A stretch of DNA of 43,035 nucleotides from Gemmatimonadota bacterium (GTDB lineage: Bacteria > Gemmatimonadota > Gemmatimonadetes > Gemmatimonadales > GWC2-71-9), in NCBI GenBank assembly GCA_003222135.1, contig QHUM01000054.1, positions 1 through 43,035 on the forward strand, written 5' to 3'. The translations under genes and the position numbers were made by a program. Shown here piece by piece: positions 18,116 through 26,060 of this stretch. Numbering within the stretch: the first letter of the stretch is position 1; each line of letters opens with the position of its first letter. The notes beneath the pieces are model-generated. The model searched no databases and had not been told where the DNA came from. It saw only the letters and a program-made list of their open reading frames with translations.

Positions 18116-19287
18116 TTCCGCTGGAAGCAGACGCGGGTGACGCGCCGCCGATCGACCCGCTCCACCACGACCCGGAACCCGTCGAGCGTCAGCTCTTCCC
18201 CGGGTCGCGGCACGCGGCCGAGCGCCGAGTAGATCAGCCCGCCCACCGTGGAGACGTCGGGATGCTCGAATGGGGCACCCAGCGCCTGGGACAGCTCGCC
18301 CAGCGACGCGCGCCCGTCGACCACGTAGCGGTCGCCGTCCTGGCGGATGGCGGGTGGAGTGTCGACGTCGTGCTCGTCGCGGATCTCGCCCACGATCTCT
18401 TCCAAGATATCCTCGAGCGTGATCAACCCGGACGTCCCGCCGAACTCGTCGACCACGATCGCGAGGTGCGCGGGGCCGCGCTGGAAGTCACGCAACTGGC
18501 TGTCGAGCGTCTTGGTCTCGGGGACGTACAACGCGGGCCGGACCAGGTCCTGCCAGCGGACCGTGGTGCCCGCGACGCCCAGCACCAGCGGGACCAGGTC
18601 CTTAGCGTAGACGATGCCGAGCAGATTGTCCGGCGTGCCGTCGTACACAGGCAGGCGCGAGTGCTCGCTCTGGTGGAACGTCTCGCGCACCTCCTCGGCG
18701 GTGGCGGCGACGTCGACGGCGATCATGTCGAGTCGCGGGGTCATCACTTCGTCCACCGTGGTGTCGGCGAGGGTGAAGACACCGAGCAGCATGTCGCGCT
18801 GGGCGGCGCGGAGGTCGGGTTCGAGCGGTCGCGGCGTCGCGACGAGCGTGTGCAGGCCTTTGTCCATGCCGCCGAACAGCCACAGGAGCGGTCCGAAGGG
18901 TGCGAGGGTGCGCCGCGCCAGCGGCAGCGCCTCGGCGGTGAGCTGCGGCGCGATGGCGGCGAGGGCCCGCGGCGCGGCATCGCCCACGACGAACAGGAGC
19001 GCGGCGGCGATCGCGACGTCGGCGAGACCGTCGAGCCAGGGGCGCTCCCACCAGCGCAGCAAGTAGGAGGCTGCCACGGCACCGAGCACGAGCAGCGCGA
19101 GGCGCGCGAGGTACAGGGCCCGGTGCAGCGGCACGCGTCCGGTCACACTCGCCGGCGGCGCGTCGCCCAGGGTGTGCAGGGCCTCGCCCACCGCGGCTTC
19201 TTCGCCCAGCGCCAGCAGCCCGGCCCATACGGCGGGGGCGAGCGGCACGGCGAGCCGCACCCACAGGAGCGCTGTCGGGGTCTCCAT
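18112..19287 (-). CDS. CNNM/CorC-HlyC family membrane protein with CBS domains (copy 1)
   Basis: The 391-residue paralogue of the next gene has a membrane region (about 1-150, with LLWVRLAVPLAPAVWAGLLAL at the start). CBS domains run from VDEVMTPRLDMIAVDV near 175 to HLAIVVDEFGGTSGLITLEDILEEIVGEIRDE near 270-300, with the CorC_HlyC domain to the end. It probably takes part in divalent cation transport or its control. The chosen ATG (19287) shares one base with the ybeY stop (TGATG); the frame is open another 74 codons upstream but that stretch is antisense-like and Arg-rich. The order 7TM-HD, ybeY, corC-like is a common conserved arrangement with phoH, supporting the assignment. Confidence 0.9.
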   Translation of the reverse strand: METPTALLWVRLAVPLAPAVWAGLLALGEEAAVGEALHTLGDAPPASVTGRVPLHRALYLARLALLVLGAVAASYLLRWWERPWLDGLADVAIAAALLFVVGDAAPRALAAIAPQLTAEALPLARRTLAPFGPLLWLFGGMDKGLHTLVATPRPLEPDLRAAQRDMLLGVFTLADTTVDEVMTPRLDMIAVDVAATAEEVRETFHQSEHSRLPVYDGTPDNLLGIVYAKDLVPLVLGVAGTTVRWQDLVRPALYVPETKTLDSQLRDFQRGPAHLAIVVDEFGGTSGLITLEDILEEIVGEIRDEHDVDTPPAIRQDGDRYVVDGRASLGELSQALGAPFEHPDVSTVGGLIYSALGRVPRPGEELTLDGFRVVVERVDRRRVTRVCFQRK

Positions 19288-19790
19288 CACGCCGCACTGT
19301 TGCGGAGACGGCGCACGTAGCGCTCTTGCCGGCGCCACATGGCGGAGCGCGTCCGGCCGGGCCCGTCGGGGTGGTCGTAGCCGAGGACGTGCAGCGTGCC
19401 GTGCACCGCGAGGCGGACGAGCTCCTCGTCCAGATGAGGCGTTGCCGGTTGCCGGTTGCCGGCTGTTTCGGCAACCGGCAACGCCTTTTCGGGAACGCTG
19501 TTCAACCAACCCCGAGCCGCGTCCGGGCAGATGTACACGTCGCCCAGGAGCGTCCCGTCGGGCTGCGGCAGCGCGAACGCGATCACATCGGTGAGCCGGC
19601 GGCGACCGGTGGCCCGGCGGTTGAGGCGGCGCATCGCGGCGCCGTCGAGCAGCGTGAGCTCTACCCGAGCGCCGTCGGCCCGCTCCCAGGCGAGCACGCG
19701 GCGCGCGACGCGCGTCAGGCGCGCCTCGAGAGGGGCGATTCGCTCAGGACTGCCGGGCCGCCGGCTGCCAGGTCGCCGTGATGCCGCCAC
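19287..19790 (-). CDS. ybeY: Endoribonuclease/rRNA maturation factor YbeY
   Basis: The 167-residue protein has the YbeY zinc site HGTLHVLGYDH (His130, His134, His140) and the upstream RRLTDVIAFALP and LLGDVYIC strands. YbeY is a metal-dependent RNase involved in 16S rRNA 3'-end maturation and ribosome quality control. The GTG start overlaps the end of the 7TM-HD gene by 47 bases; it is the first start that preserves the N-terminal helix, although a later GTG exists. Residues about 103-118, between the strand region and the zinc motif, are encoded by a perfect 17-base inverted repeat made of GTTGCCG heptamers. This looks like an in-frame 48-base insertion absent from ordinary YbeY proteins. 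Whether the protein remains functional is not known, but all metal ligands are intact. Confidence 0.93.
   Translation of the reverse strand: MAASRRPGSRRPGSPERIAPLEARLTRVARRVLAWERADGARVELTLLDGAAMRRLNRRATGRRRLTDVIAFALPQPDGTLLGDVYICPDAARGWLNSVPEKALPVAETAGNRQPATPHLDEELVRLAVHGTLHVLGYDHPDGPGRTRSAMWRRQERYVRRLRNSAA
19438..19485. repeat. Inverted heptamer repeat element inside ybeY
   Basis: Left arm GGCGTTGCCGGTTGCCG (19438-19454) and right arm CGGCAACCGGCAACGCC (19469-19485) are perfect 17-base complements. Each arm is built of GTTGCCG heptamers, with one more unit and a 7-base spacer between. The whole is 48 bases, keeping the ybeY frame. It would form a very stable hairpin in the mRNA. Confidence 0.9.
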
Positions 19791-21924
19791 TGGACTCCGG
19801 GTAGTCGATGCGGTTGTGGTACATCCCGGTGATGATCCGCACGAACTCCTGCTTCACCTGGTCGATTTGCTGCAGGGTCATCGGCGCCTCGTCGAGCTGG
19901 CCGGCGTTCAGCTTGGTGCGCACGATGTGACTGATCACGTCCTCGATCTTCTGCGGCGTCAGGTCCTCGAGCACGCGCAGCGCGGCCTCGACCGAGTCGG
20001 CCAGCATCGTGATGGCCGTTTCCTTGGAGTGCGGCTTGGGACCGGGGTAGGCGAAGTCCGCCGGATTCGGGGACTTGCCGTCACCGCTCTTTTTCGCCCG
20101 GTCGAGGAAGTAGGTGATCTCGGTCGTGCCGTGATGCTCGGGAATGAACGCGGCCACCGGCTCCGGGAGCCCCGCTTCGCGGGCGAGCACGAGGCCGTCG
20201 GTGACATGGGCGCGGATGATCTCCGCGGACTGGTACGCCTTGAGCCGGTCGTGCGGGTTGTTACCGCGCGTCTGGTTCTCGACGAAGTATTGCGGGTTCT
20301 TCACCTTACCGATGTCATGATAGTAGCACCCGACGCGTCCCAGCAGTCCGTTGGCGCCGATGCGGTTGCACGCCGCCTCGACCAGGTTCGCCATGGCGAC
20401 GCTGTGCGCGTACGTCCCCGGCGCCTCGAGCGACAGGCGCCGCAACAGCGGCCGGCTCGGGTCGGACAGCTCGAGCAGGGTGAGGTCGGTCGTGATGCCC
20501 GTGACCGACTCGGCGAGTGGCAAGAGGAAGAAGCTCAGCCCCGCCGCCACGAGGCCGTTGGCGGCGCCCCACACGCCGCGCAGCCCGATTTCGGCGACGC
20601 TCCAGCTGCCCCCCAGTCCCAGGGCCAGCGCGGCCGCGAGATAGCCGAGGGCGATGATCAACACCGGCACATAGAAGTTGCTGCGGCGCCGCAGCCCGCG
20701 CACGGAGAGCGCGGCGGCGACGCCGCCCACCAGACACAGGAACAGCGCCGGGACGTCGTGGAACACCGGCTGCAGGCTGATCACTACGGCGACGATCATC
20801 GCGCCGTTCATCGAGACGCGGCCGTTGAACAGCACGGTCATCATCATCGCGAGGAACGGCAGGGCGATGATCTCGGGGTGCTGCGGGAAGAAGCGCGCGA
20901 CCGCCGCGGCTTGCAGCAGGACGAGGCCGAACAGGCTCCCGATCAGTATCACCTGCCGCTGCTCCCGATACGTCTCGCGGCGGTAGAACACCAGCAGCAC
21001 CCAGAAGATGCTCAGGACGAGCGAATCCCGCAGCAGCGGGCCGAACACGCCGCCCACCGAGCGGCTGGTCGCGGCGCCGCGTCGCACGAGGTCGCTGTGC
21101 AGCGCGACCAGCTTCTCGTGCGCTTCGTTCGTCACCACCTCGTGCGCGCCCACGATGCGGTCGCCGGCCCGGACGATATACTTGCTCGGATCGACGCTGC
21201 GGCGCTGCTCGTCCCGACGCCGCTCCGTCTCGAGCATGTTCAGCACCAGCGTGGGTCGGAAGAAGTGGCCGGCGAGGCGCACGTACACGGCGTCCCCGAC
21301 GCTCGAGCCCTTGTCCGGGTGCGTGAGCCGGGCGCGCGCCAGGTACTGGGCGTATGACAGCACCTGGTCGCGCGCCACCGACGTCTCGGACGGTCGCCGC
21401 CGAATGATCAGCTCGGGAGCCTGCTCCACCTGTAGCACGCCCGGCGGTGTCACGCCGAGCGCGAGCGTGCGATCGAACAGGTCGGTGAGCCCCTTCTCGA
21501 GGCTGTGCCGCTTGCCGCCTTTGGCGAGGTAGCCCGCCTCGGCGGGGGAGAGGGCGATGCGCTGCTCCTTGGCCACCCGCATCACCGCCTGGCCTCCACC
21601 CTGATCGGCGGCGTTCTCGATCCCGGCAAAAAAAGCGTGCAGCGCGATCGACGCGCTGTCCAACGCGCGCTGCTGGAACTCGTAAATCGGCTTGACCATG
21701 CTCGCGAGCTCCTCCGCCTCCCGCGCCAGCTCCTGGTCCGACTTGTTCACCGGGAAGGTGAGTGGAGCGATCACTTCGTGCTCGGCGACGGAGCCGGGCT
21801 CGAGCAGCGGCGCCACGTTGTTGGCGCTCGAGGGAAACGCGAGATAGGTGAGCAGCGCCAGCGCCGGCACCCAGGCCCAGCGCGCGCCGTGGTAGCGCAC
21901 CTGCTCCCTGCTCGGGAGGTTCAT
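19744..21924 (-). CDS. 7TM-HD family phosphodiesterase (PgpH-like)
   Basis: This 726-residue membrane protein has the order N-terminal TM helix, extracytoplasmic 7TMR-HDED domain (about 45-280), seven TM helices (about 290-480), and a cytosolic HD domain with CYYHDIGKVKNPQYFVENQ. The HD domain also contains SLEAPGTYAHSVAMANLVEAA, with the first metal-binding His, and the later PEHHGTTEI. Members such as Listeria PgpH hydrolyse c-di-AMP; the substrate here is inferred. I choose ATG 21924 over ATG 21939 because AGGG lies five bases upstream of it and it does not overlap phoH. The gene sits between phoH and ybeY, as in many bacteria. Its 3' end overlaps ybeY by 47 bases. Confidence 0.93.
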   Translation of the reverse strand: MNLPSREQVRYHGARWAWVPALALLTYLAFPSSANNVAPLLEPGSVAEHEVIAPLTFPVNKSDQELAREAEELASMVKPIYEFQQRALDSASIALHAFFAGIENAADQGGGQAVMRVAKEQRIALSPAEAGYLAKGGKRHSLEKGLTDLFDRTLALGVTPPGVLQVEQAPELIIRRRPSETSVARDQVLSYAQYLARARLTHPDKGSSVGDAVYVRLAGHFFRPTLVLNMLETERRRDEQRRSVDPSKYIVRAGDRIVGAHEVVTNEAHEKLVALHSDLVRRGAATSRSVGGVFGPLLRDSLVLSIFWVLLVFYRRETYREQRQVILIGSLFGLVLLQAAAVARFFPQHPEIIALPFLAMMMTVLFNGRVSMNGAMIVAVVISLQPVFHDVPALFLCLVGGVAAALSVRGLRRRSNFYVPVLIIALGYLAAALALGLGGSWSVAEIGLRGVWGAANGLVAAGLSFFLLPLAESVTGITTDLTLLELSDPSRPLLRRLSLEAPGTYAHSVAMANLVEAACNRIGANGLLGRVGCYYHDIGKVKNPQYFVENQTRGNNPHDRLKAYQSAEIIRAHVTDGLVLAREAGLPEPVAAFIPEHHGTTEITYFLDRAKKSGDGKSPNPADFAYPGPKPHSKETAITMLADSVEAALRVLEDLTPQKIEDVISHIVRTKLNAGQLDEAPMTLQQIDQVKQEFVRIITGMYHNRIDYPESSGGITATWQPAARQS

Positions 21925-21925
21925 C

Positions 21926-22882
21926 TCAGCCCTGGCCATCCTCGGCGTAGGCCCGGATGATGTCGCGCACCAGCCGGTGGCGCACGACGTCGGTATCCAT
22001 GAGATAGCAGAAACCGATCCCCTCGATCCCGGGGAGGATCCGCTCCACCTGCAACAGCCCGGAATCTTCGCGGTTGCCGAGGTCGATCTGCGTCTTGTCG
22101 CCGGTGATCACCGCCCGCGAATTCACGCCCAGCCGCGTCAGGAACATCTTCATCTGCATCCCAGTCGCGTTCTGCGCCTCGTCCAGGATCACGAACGCGT
22201 CCGACAACGTGCGCCCCCGCATGTAGGCGAGCGGGGCGATCTCGATGGTGCGCGACTCGATCGCCTTCTGCACCCGATCACGCGGCATCATGTCCTCGAG
22301 TGCGTCGTACAGCGGTCGCAGGTACGGGTCGACCTTTTCCTGCAGGTCCCCCGGCAGGAATCCGAGGCTTTCCCCCGCCTCGACGGCGGGGCGGGCCAGG
22401 ACGATGCGCCGCACCCGCTTCCGCGCCAGCGCGTCCACGGCGGCCGCCACCGCGAGATAGGTCTTCCCCGTTCCCGCCGGTCCGATCCCGATCACGATGT
22501 CGTGCTGCGCGATCGCTTCGAGGTACTCGCGCTGGCCCGCCGTCTTGGGCGCGATGACGCGGCGCAGTCCGGGCAGGATGATCTTGTACTCGCCATCCAC
22601 GACCCGGCCGAGCGTGCCGAGCGATTCCTCGCTCACGACGCGCTCCACATCGGTCACGTCCAACGGCTCCCCCATGCGCGCGAGATCGACCAGGGCCTGA
22701 GCGACCTGCGTCGCCCGCTCCACCGCGCCCACCGAGCCCTGGAGCGTCAGCGTGTCGCCGCGCAGCGACACGCGCACGCCCAGCCGCTTGGCGAGCTCGA
22801 TCAGGTTGCCGTCGTTCACGCCCGCGAGCGCAAGCGGATCTACGCCTTCCGTCGACAACCGCTGGGTGGTCTCGTCGCTCAT
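21926..22882 (-). CDS. PhoH-like P-loop ATPase
   Basis: The 318-residue protein has a short N-terminal KH-like region (about 15-90) and a PhoH ATPase domain. Walker A is GPAGTGKTYLA, the conserved VRRIVLARPAVEAGESLGFLPGDLQEKVDPYLRP stretch follows, Walker B is FVILDEAQNAT, and ITGDKTQIDL is sensor-like. PhoH proteins are superfamily 1-type ATPases linked to RNA metabolism and phosphate stress; the biochemical role is still not fixed. It starts with an ATG overlapping aspS (ATGA) and is followed after one base by the 7TM-HD start. The linkage with 7TM-HD and ybeY supports a role in rRNA or RNA metabolism. The frame is open further upstream into aspS but without homology. Confidence 0.95.
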   Translation of the reverse strand: MSDETTQRLSTEGVDPLALAGVNDGNLIELAKRLGVRVSLRGDTLTLQGSVGAVERATQVAQALVDLARMGEPLDVTDVERVVSEESLGTLGRVVDGEYKIILPGLRRVIAPKTAGQREYLEAIAQHDIVIGIGPAGTGKTYLAVAAAVDALARKRVRRIVLARPAVEAGESLGFLPGDLQEKVDPYLRPLYDALEDMMPRDRVQKAIESRTIEIAPLAYMRGRTLSDAFVILDEAQNATGMQMKMFLTRLGVNSRAVITGDKTQIDLGNREDSGLLQVERILPGIEGIGFCYLMDTDVVRHRLVRDIIRAYAEDGQG

Positions 22883-24648
22883 CGCTCCACCTCGATGTGC
22901 AGGGCCTTCAGGTCCGCAGGGGCGGCCGGCGCCGGAGCGCCTTCGAACAGCGCCCGCGCTGCGGTCGTCTTGGGGAACGCGATCACGTCGCGCAGGCTGC
23001 CGGCGCCCGCCAGCAGCATGACCACGCGATCGAACCCGACCGCGAAGCCGCCGTGGGGGGGCGCGCCCGCTTGGAGTCCTTGCAGCAGGAACCCGAACCG
23101 CGCGTCGACGTCGGCCGCGGCCAGCCCGAGCAGCGCGAACACCTTCCGCTGTACGGCGGGATCGGTGATCCGGATCGACCCCGAGCCGAGCTCGTTGCCG
23201 TTGTAGACCGCGTCGTAATGCAGCGCGCGGCACGCGAACGGGTCGCTCTCGAGCTTCCCCGCGGCGAGGTCATCGGGGTGCGGCGACGTGAACGGGTGGT
23301 GCGCGAACACGGGCGTCCCCGTGTCAGGATCGGGCTCGAACAGGGGAAAGTCGACGACCCATGCGAAGGCGTGCGCCGCGCTCGGCTTGGCGCCGAGCCG
23401 GTGGAGCACCTCCTGGCGGATCCGGTCGAGCACGGCAGAGGTCGACCGGTCCGGGCCGACGGCCATCACTGCCGCGTCCCCGTCTCCCACACCGAGCGCC
23501 TCGAGCGCCGCGGAGGTGAAGTGCTTCGCGACCGAGCCCGAGAGCTGATCTCCCTGGCGTTTGACCCACGCCAGCCCGGAGCCGCCGAGCTGTTTGGCGG
23601 CTTCGGCGAGCTGGTCCACGTCCTTGCGGGACAAGGTCGCGCCGCCCTTCACCGCGAGGCCGCGCACGCGGGCGCCGTTCTTCAAGGCGGATTCGAAAAA
23701 CGGCACGCCGAGCCCGGCGACTTGCGTGGTCCAGTCGGCGATCGCGAGCTCATAACGCAGGTCCGGTTTGTCTGTGCCGTAGCGCTCCATCGCCTCGCGC
23801 CACGTGATGCGGGGGAATGGCCGCGCGACCGGATGGCCCGCTTCCTCCCACAGGGCGGCCAGCACCGTTTCGACGAACCCGAGCACGTCTTCCATTCCGA
23901 CGAATGATGCCTCGATGTCGATCTGCGTGAACTCGGGCTGCCGGTCGTTACGCAGGTCTTCGTCGCGAAAGCAGCGCGCGATCTGGAAGTAGCGATCGAA
24001 CCCCGCGACCATCAGCAGCTGCTTGTAGATCTGCGGCGATTGCGGCAGCGCGTAGAATTCCCCCGGATGCACCCGCGACGGCACCAGGTAGTCGCGCGCT
24101 CCCTCCGGGGTCGGCTTGGTGAGGATCGGCGTCTCGATTTCGAGGAACTCGAGCTCGGAGAGTGTGCGCCGGGCGCGCTGCAGCAGCCGGTGCCGCAGCA
24201 CGAGATTCTCCTGCATCTCCGGCCGCCGCAGATCGAGGTGACGGTGTTTGAGCCGCAGCTCTTCGGCGGCGAGCTCCTCGCCCTTGGCGCGGGCCACCGG
24301 GATGGCAGGCGTCACGGCGGGACCGACGACCACCAGCTTCGCCGGGTGCACCTCGACCTCGCCGGTCGCGAGCTCCGGGTTGCGCATGTTCGGCGGGCGC
24401 AGCACGACTTCGCCTTCGACTTCGACCACGGTCTCACCGGTCAGGCCGCTCGCGGTCCGGCGGACGTCTTCCGGCGCGCTCGGACCGACGGCGATCTGCA
24501 CGAGCCCGGCACGGTCGCGGAGATCGATGAACACGATCCCGCCCAGGTCGCGTCGCCGGTGCACCCACCCGCCCAGCCGCACCCGTTGCCCCGCGTGCTG
24601 CGCCCGCAGCTCGCCGCAGCGGAGCGTGCGCCTCGACGTCCGACTCAC
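22879..24648 (-). CDS. aspS: Aspartyl-tRNA synthetase
   Basis: The 589-residue class IIb synthetase has an N-terminal OB fold (GGWVHRRRDLGGIVFIDLRD near 26-45). Motif 2 is FQIARCFRDEDLRNDRQPEFTQIDIE, a bacterial-type GAD insertion lies between motifs 2 and 3, and motif 3 is GFAVGFDRVVMLLAG. It charges tRNA-Asp with aspartate. In the OB fold the residue after RRRD is Leu, as in discriminating enzymes such as E. coli, rather than the His of many non-discriminating bacterial enzymes; whether GatCAB is present is not visible. I choose GTG 24648, five bases after the PTS IIA stop, because GAGGGAG lies about ten bases upstream. A GTG nine codons earlier overlaps the previous gene and adds no conserved sequence. 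Confidence 0.97.
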   Translation of the reverse strand: MSRTSRRTLRCGELRAQHAGQRVRLGGWVHRRRDLGGIVFIDLRDRAGLVQIAVGPSAPEDVRRTASGLTGETVVEVEGEVVLRPPNMRNPELATGEVEVHPAKLVVVGPAVTPAIPVARAKGEELAAEELRLKHRHLDLRRPEMQENLVLRHRLLQRARRTLSELEFLEIETPILTKPTPEGARDYLVPSRVHPGEFYALPQSPQIYKQLLMVAGFDRYFQIARCFRDEDLRNDRQPEFTQIDIEASFVGMEDVLGFVETVLAALWEEAGHPVARPFPRITWREAMERYGTDKPDLRYELAIADWTTQVAGLGVPFFESALKNGARVRGLAVKGGATLSRKDVDQLAEAAKQLGGSGLAWVKRQGDQLSGSVAKHFTSAALEALGVGDGDAAVMAVGPDRSTSAVLDRIRQEVLHRLGAKPSAAHAFAWVVDFPLFEPDPDTGTPVFAHHPFTSPHPDDLAAGKLESDPFACRALHYDAVYNGNELGSGSIRITDPAVQRKVFALLGLAAADVDARFGFLLQGLQAGAPPHGGFAVGFDRVVMLLAGAGSLRDVIAFPKTTAARALFEGAPAPAAPADLKALHIEVER

Positions 24649-24653
24649 GTTGC

Positions 24654-25109
24654 TTATGCTCCCTCCGCCTCGCACAGCGCGCGGTAGAACTCTTCGGGCG
24701 TCGTCGCGCCGAGCAGCCGACCGCGCACCGGCTCCCGCCGCACCAGGCGGGAGATGCGGCTCAATGCCTTTACGTGCGCGCCCGCCTCGGACTCCGGGCC
24801 GACCAGGAGGAAGAACAGGCGCACCGGCTCACCGTCGATCGTCTCGTACGGCACCGGCGCCGGGGTCGTCCCGGCTACCACGACCAATGCCGTCAGCGCG
24901 GGAGTCTTGCCGTGGGGCACCGCCACGCCGTACCCGATCCCCGTGGGGAACTGCCGCTCCCGCTCGAGGATCGCGCCCAGTACCTCGTCCGAAAGGCCCA
25001 CCCCTCCGTTGCCTACCATCTCGACCAACTCCCGCAGTACCCCCTCCTTATCCGCGGCTTTGAGGGGTACCCGGATGCGAGCGGGAGACAACAGTTCAGA
25101 CAGGCGCAC
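24654..25109 (-). CDS. PTS IIA domain protein (PtsN-like)
   Basis: The 151-residue stand-alone EIIA of the fructose/nitrogen type has LSELLSPARI at the start and the phosphorylatable His66 in GYGVAVPHGKTP. FFLLVGPESEAGAHVKALSRISRLVR lies near 105-130. Such proteins usually act in regulatory phosphorelays rather than sugar uptake when no EIIB/EIIC is adjacent, and none is seen here. The start is GTG at 25109. It is the first gene of the minus-strand run that continues through aspS and phoH, and a perfect inverted repeat lies eight bases upstream of the start, where an operator could be. Confidence 0.92.
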   Translation of the reverse strand: MRLSELLSPARIRVPLKAADKEGVLRELVEMVGNGGVGLSDEVLGAILERERQFPTGIGYGVAVPHGKTPALTALVVVAGTTPAPVPYETIDGEPVRLFFLLVGPESEAGAHVKALSRISRLVRREPVRGRLLGATTPEEFYRALCEAEGA

Positions 25110-25116
25110 GAGAGTC

Positions 25117-25135
25117 CAAGTGTCCTAAACACTTG
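25117..25135. promoter_or_regulatory. Inverted repeat in divergent intergenic region (candidate operator)
   Basis: CAAGTGTCCTAAACACTTG has 7-base perfect arms and a 5-base spacer. It lies between the divergent PTS IIA gene (start 25109) and the beta-barrel gene (start 25164). It is placed where a dimeric repressor could control one or both. It does not match CIRCE or any operator I can name. The remaining 28 bases before 25164 hold nothing else I recognise. Confidence 0.45.
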
Positions 25136-25163
25136 AAGATAGTTAAGTTGGTACACGTTCGCC

Positions 25164-26060
25164 ATGCAACGCATCTCTCTGCTCCTGGCGGGGTTCGCCC
25201 CGGCGGCGCTGTGGGGCCAGCAGGACGCCGGCACGGAGCTCTGGCGGGTCGCCGCGACCACGCTGCCCCTACCTCCCGCGCTCGGTACGGGTGGGGCCGC
25301 CGCCTTTTGGAATCCCGCCCAGCCCGCTATAGCGGAGCGCGCCAGCCTCGCGCTCGAAGTGATCCAGACCGCGCCGACCGTCGGTGCGTCGGGCGTGCTC
25401 GCGAGCGTCCGCGTGCGCGTGCGGCCGCTCGGTCAGGTGGGGCTGGTGTACGGTCGCATGGGGATCGGCGACCTGGTGCGTACGTCGCTCAGCCCCGACC
25501 CCGATCCGGGAACGATCCCGTACTATACGCAGACGCTCGGCGCGACATGGGGAATGGCGTTGGGGGGAGGTGGGACCGCGCTCGGCGCCACACTCGCTTA
25601 CCAGGACACGCGCCTCGACGCGGCGCAGTCGAACCGCTGGACGCTCGATGTCGGGGCGCGCCGCAGCTTTGCGGATGCCGTGACGCTCGCCGCGGCCACG
25701 CACTTCTTCTCGCGGTTCGCCACGGGGGACGCGGCACAGGAGTTGTACGGCGGGCTCGAGGTGCGCGTGTGGCACGGCCCGCTGTGGGGGAGCCGGGCGG
25801 CGCTGCGGGGCCGGTACGGCATCGCCACGGCGCACGGCTTCTCGACGGATCATCAGTTCGGGGCGGGCTTCGAGCTCGGCCCGCAATTCGGGTGCGACCT
25901 CGTGGTGGAGCGGGAAGGGAGCTATGGGCAGCCGGGATGGCGGGCGGTGACGGGGGTGCGCGTGGGCGTGGGCCGGTATCGCGTGAGCTTCGCACGGGAC
26001 TTCGGCGTGAACGACGTTGGCGCGGCGTACCGCGTGGGTCTCGAAGGGCGGGTTCCCTGA
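25164..26060 (+). CDS. Predicted outer-membrane beta-barrel protein (PorV/UPF0164-like)
   Basis: The 298-residue protein has a signal peptide (MQRISLLLAGFAPAALWGQ, cleavage likely near 19-20) and then alternating Gly/aromatic strands with short turns. These include GGAAAFWNPAQPA near 43-55, which recalls the conserved Asn-Pro-Ala segment of PorV/PorQ and UPF0164 barrels. The last residues end in a strand (YRVGLEGRVP). It probably sits in the outer membrane, with unknown function. It is the first plus-strand gene of a two-gene unit and its TGA overlaps the presumed CTG start of rlmN. No strong ribosome binding site is visible before the ATG. The family name is tentative; the export signal and barrel pattern are clearer. 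Confidence 0.68.
   Translation: MQRISLLLAGFAPAALWGQQDAGTELWRVAATTLPLPPALGTGGAAAFWNPAQPAIAERASLALEVIQTAPTVGASGVLASVRVRVRPLGQVGLVYGRMGIGDLVRTSLSPDPDPGTIPYYTQTLGATWGMALGGGGTALGATLAYQDTRLDAAQSNRWTLDVGARRSFADAVTLAAATHFFSRFATGDAAQELYGGLEVRVWHGPLWGSRAALRGRYGIATAHGFSTDHQFGAGFELGPQFGCDLVVEREGSYGQPGWRAVTGVRVGVGRYRVSFARDFGVNDVGAAYRVGLEGRVP

Noticed and set aside
16916..19287. Hemolysin toxin genes
   Set aside because: The family name is historical; CBS and CorC_HlyC domains with membrane segments indicate cation transport or its control.
25117..25135. CIRCE/HrcA operator
   Set aside because: The arms and spacer do not match the CIRCE consensus and no heat-shock gene is adjacent.
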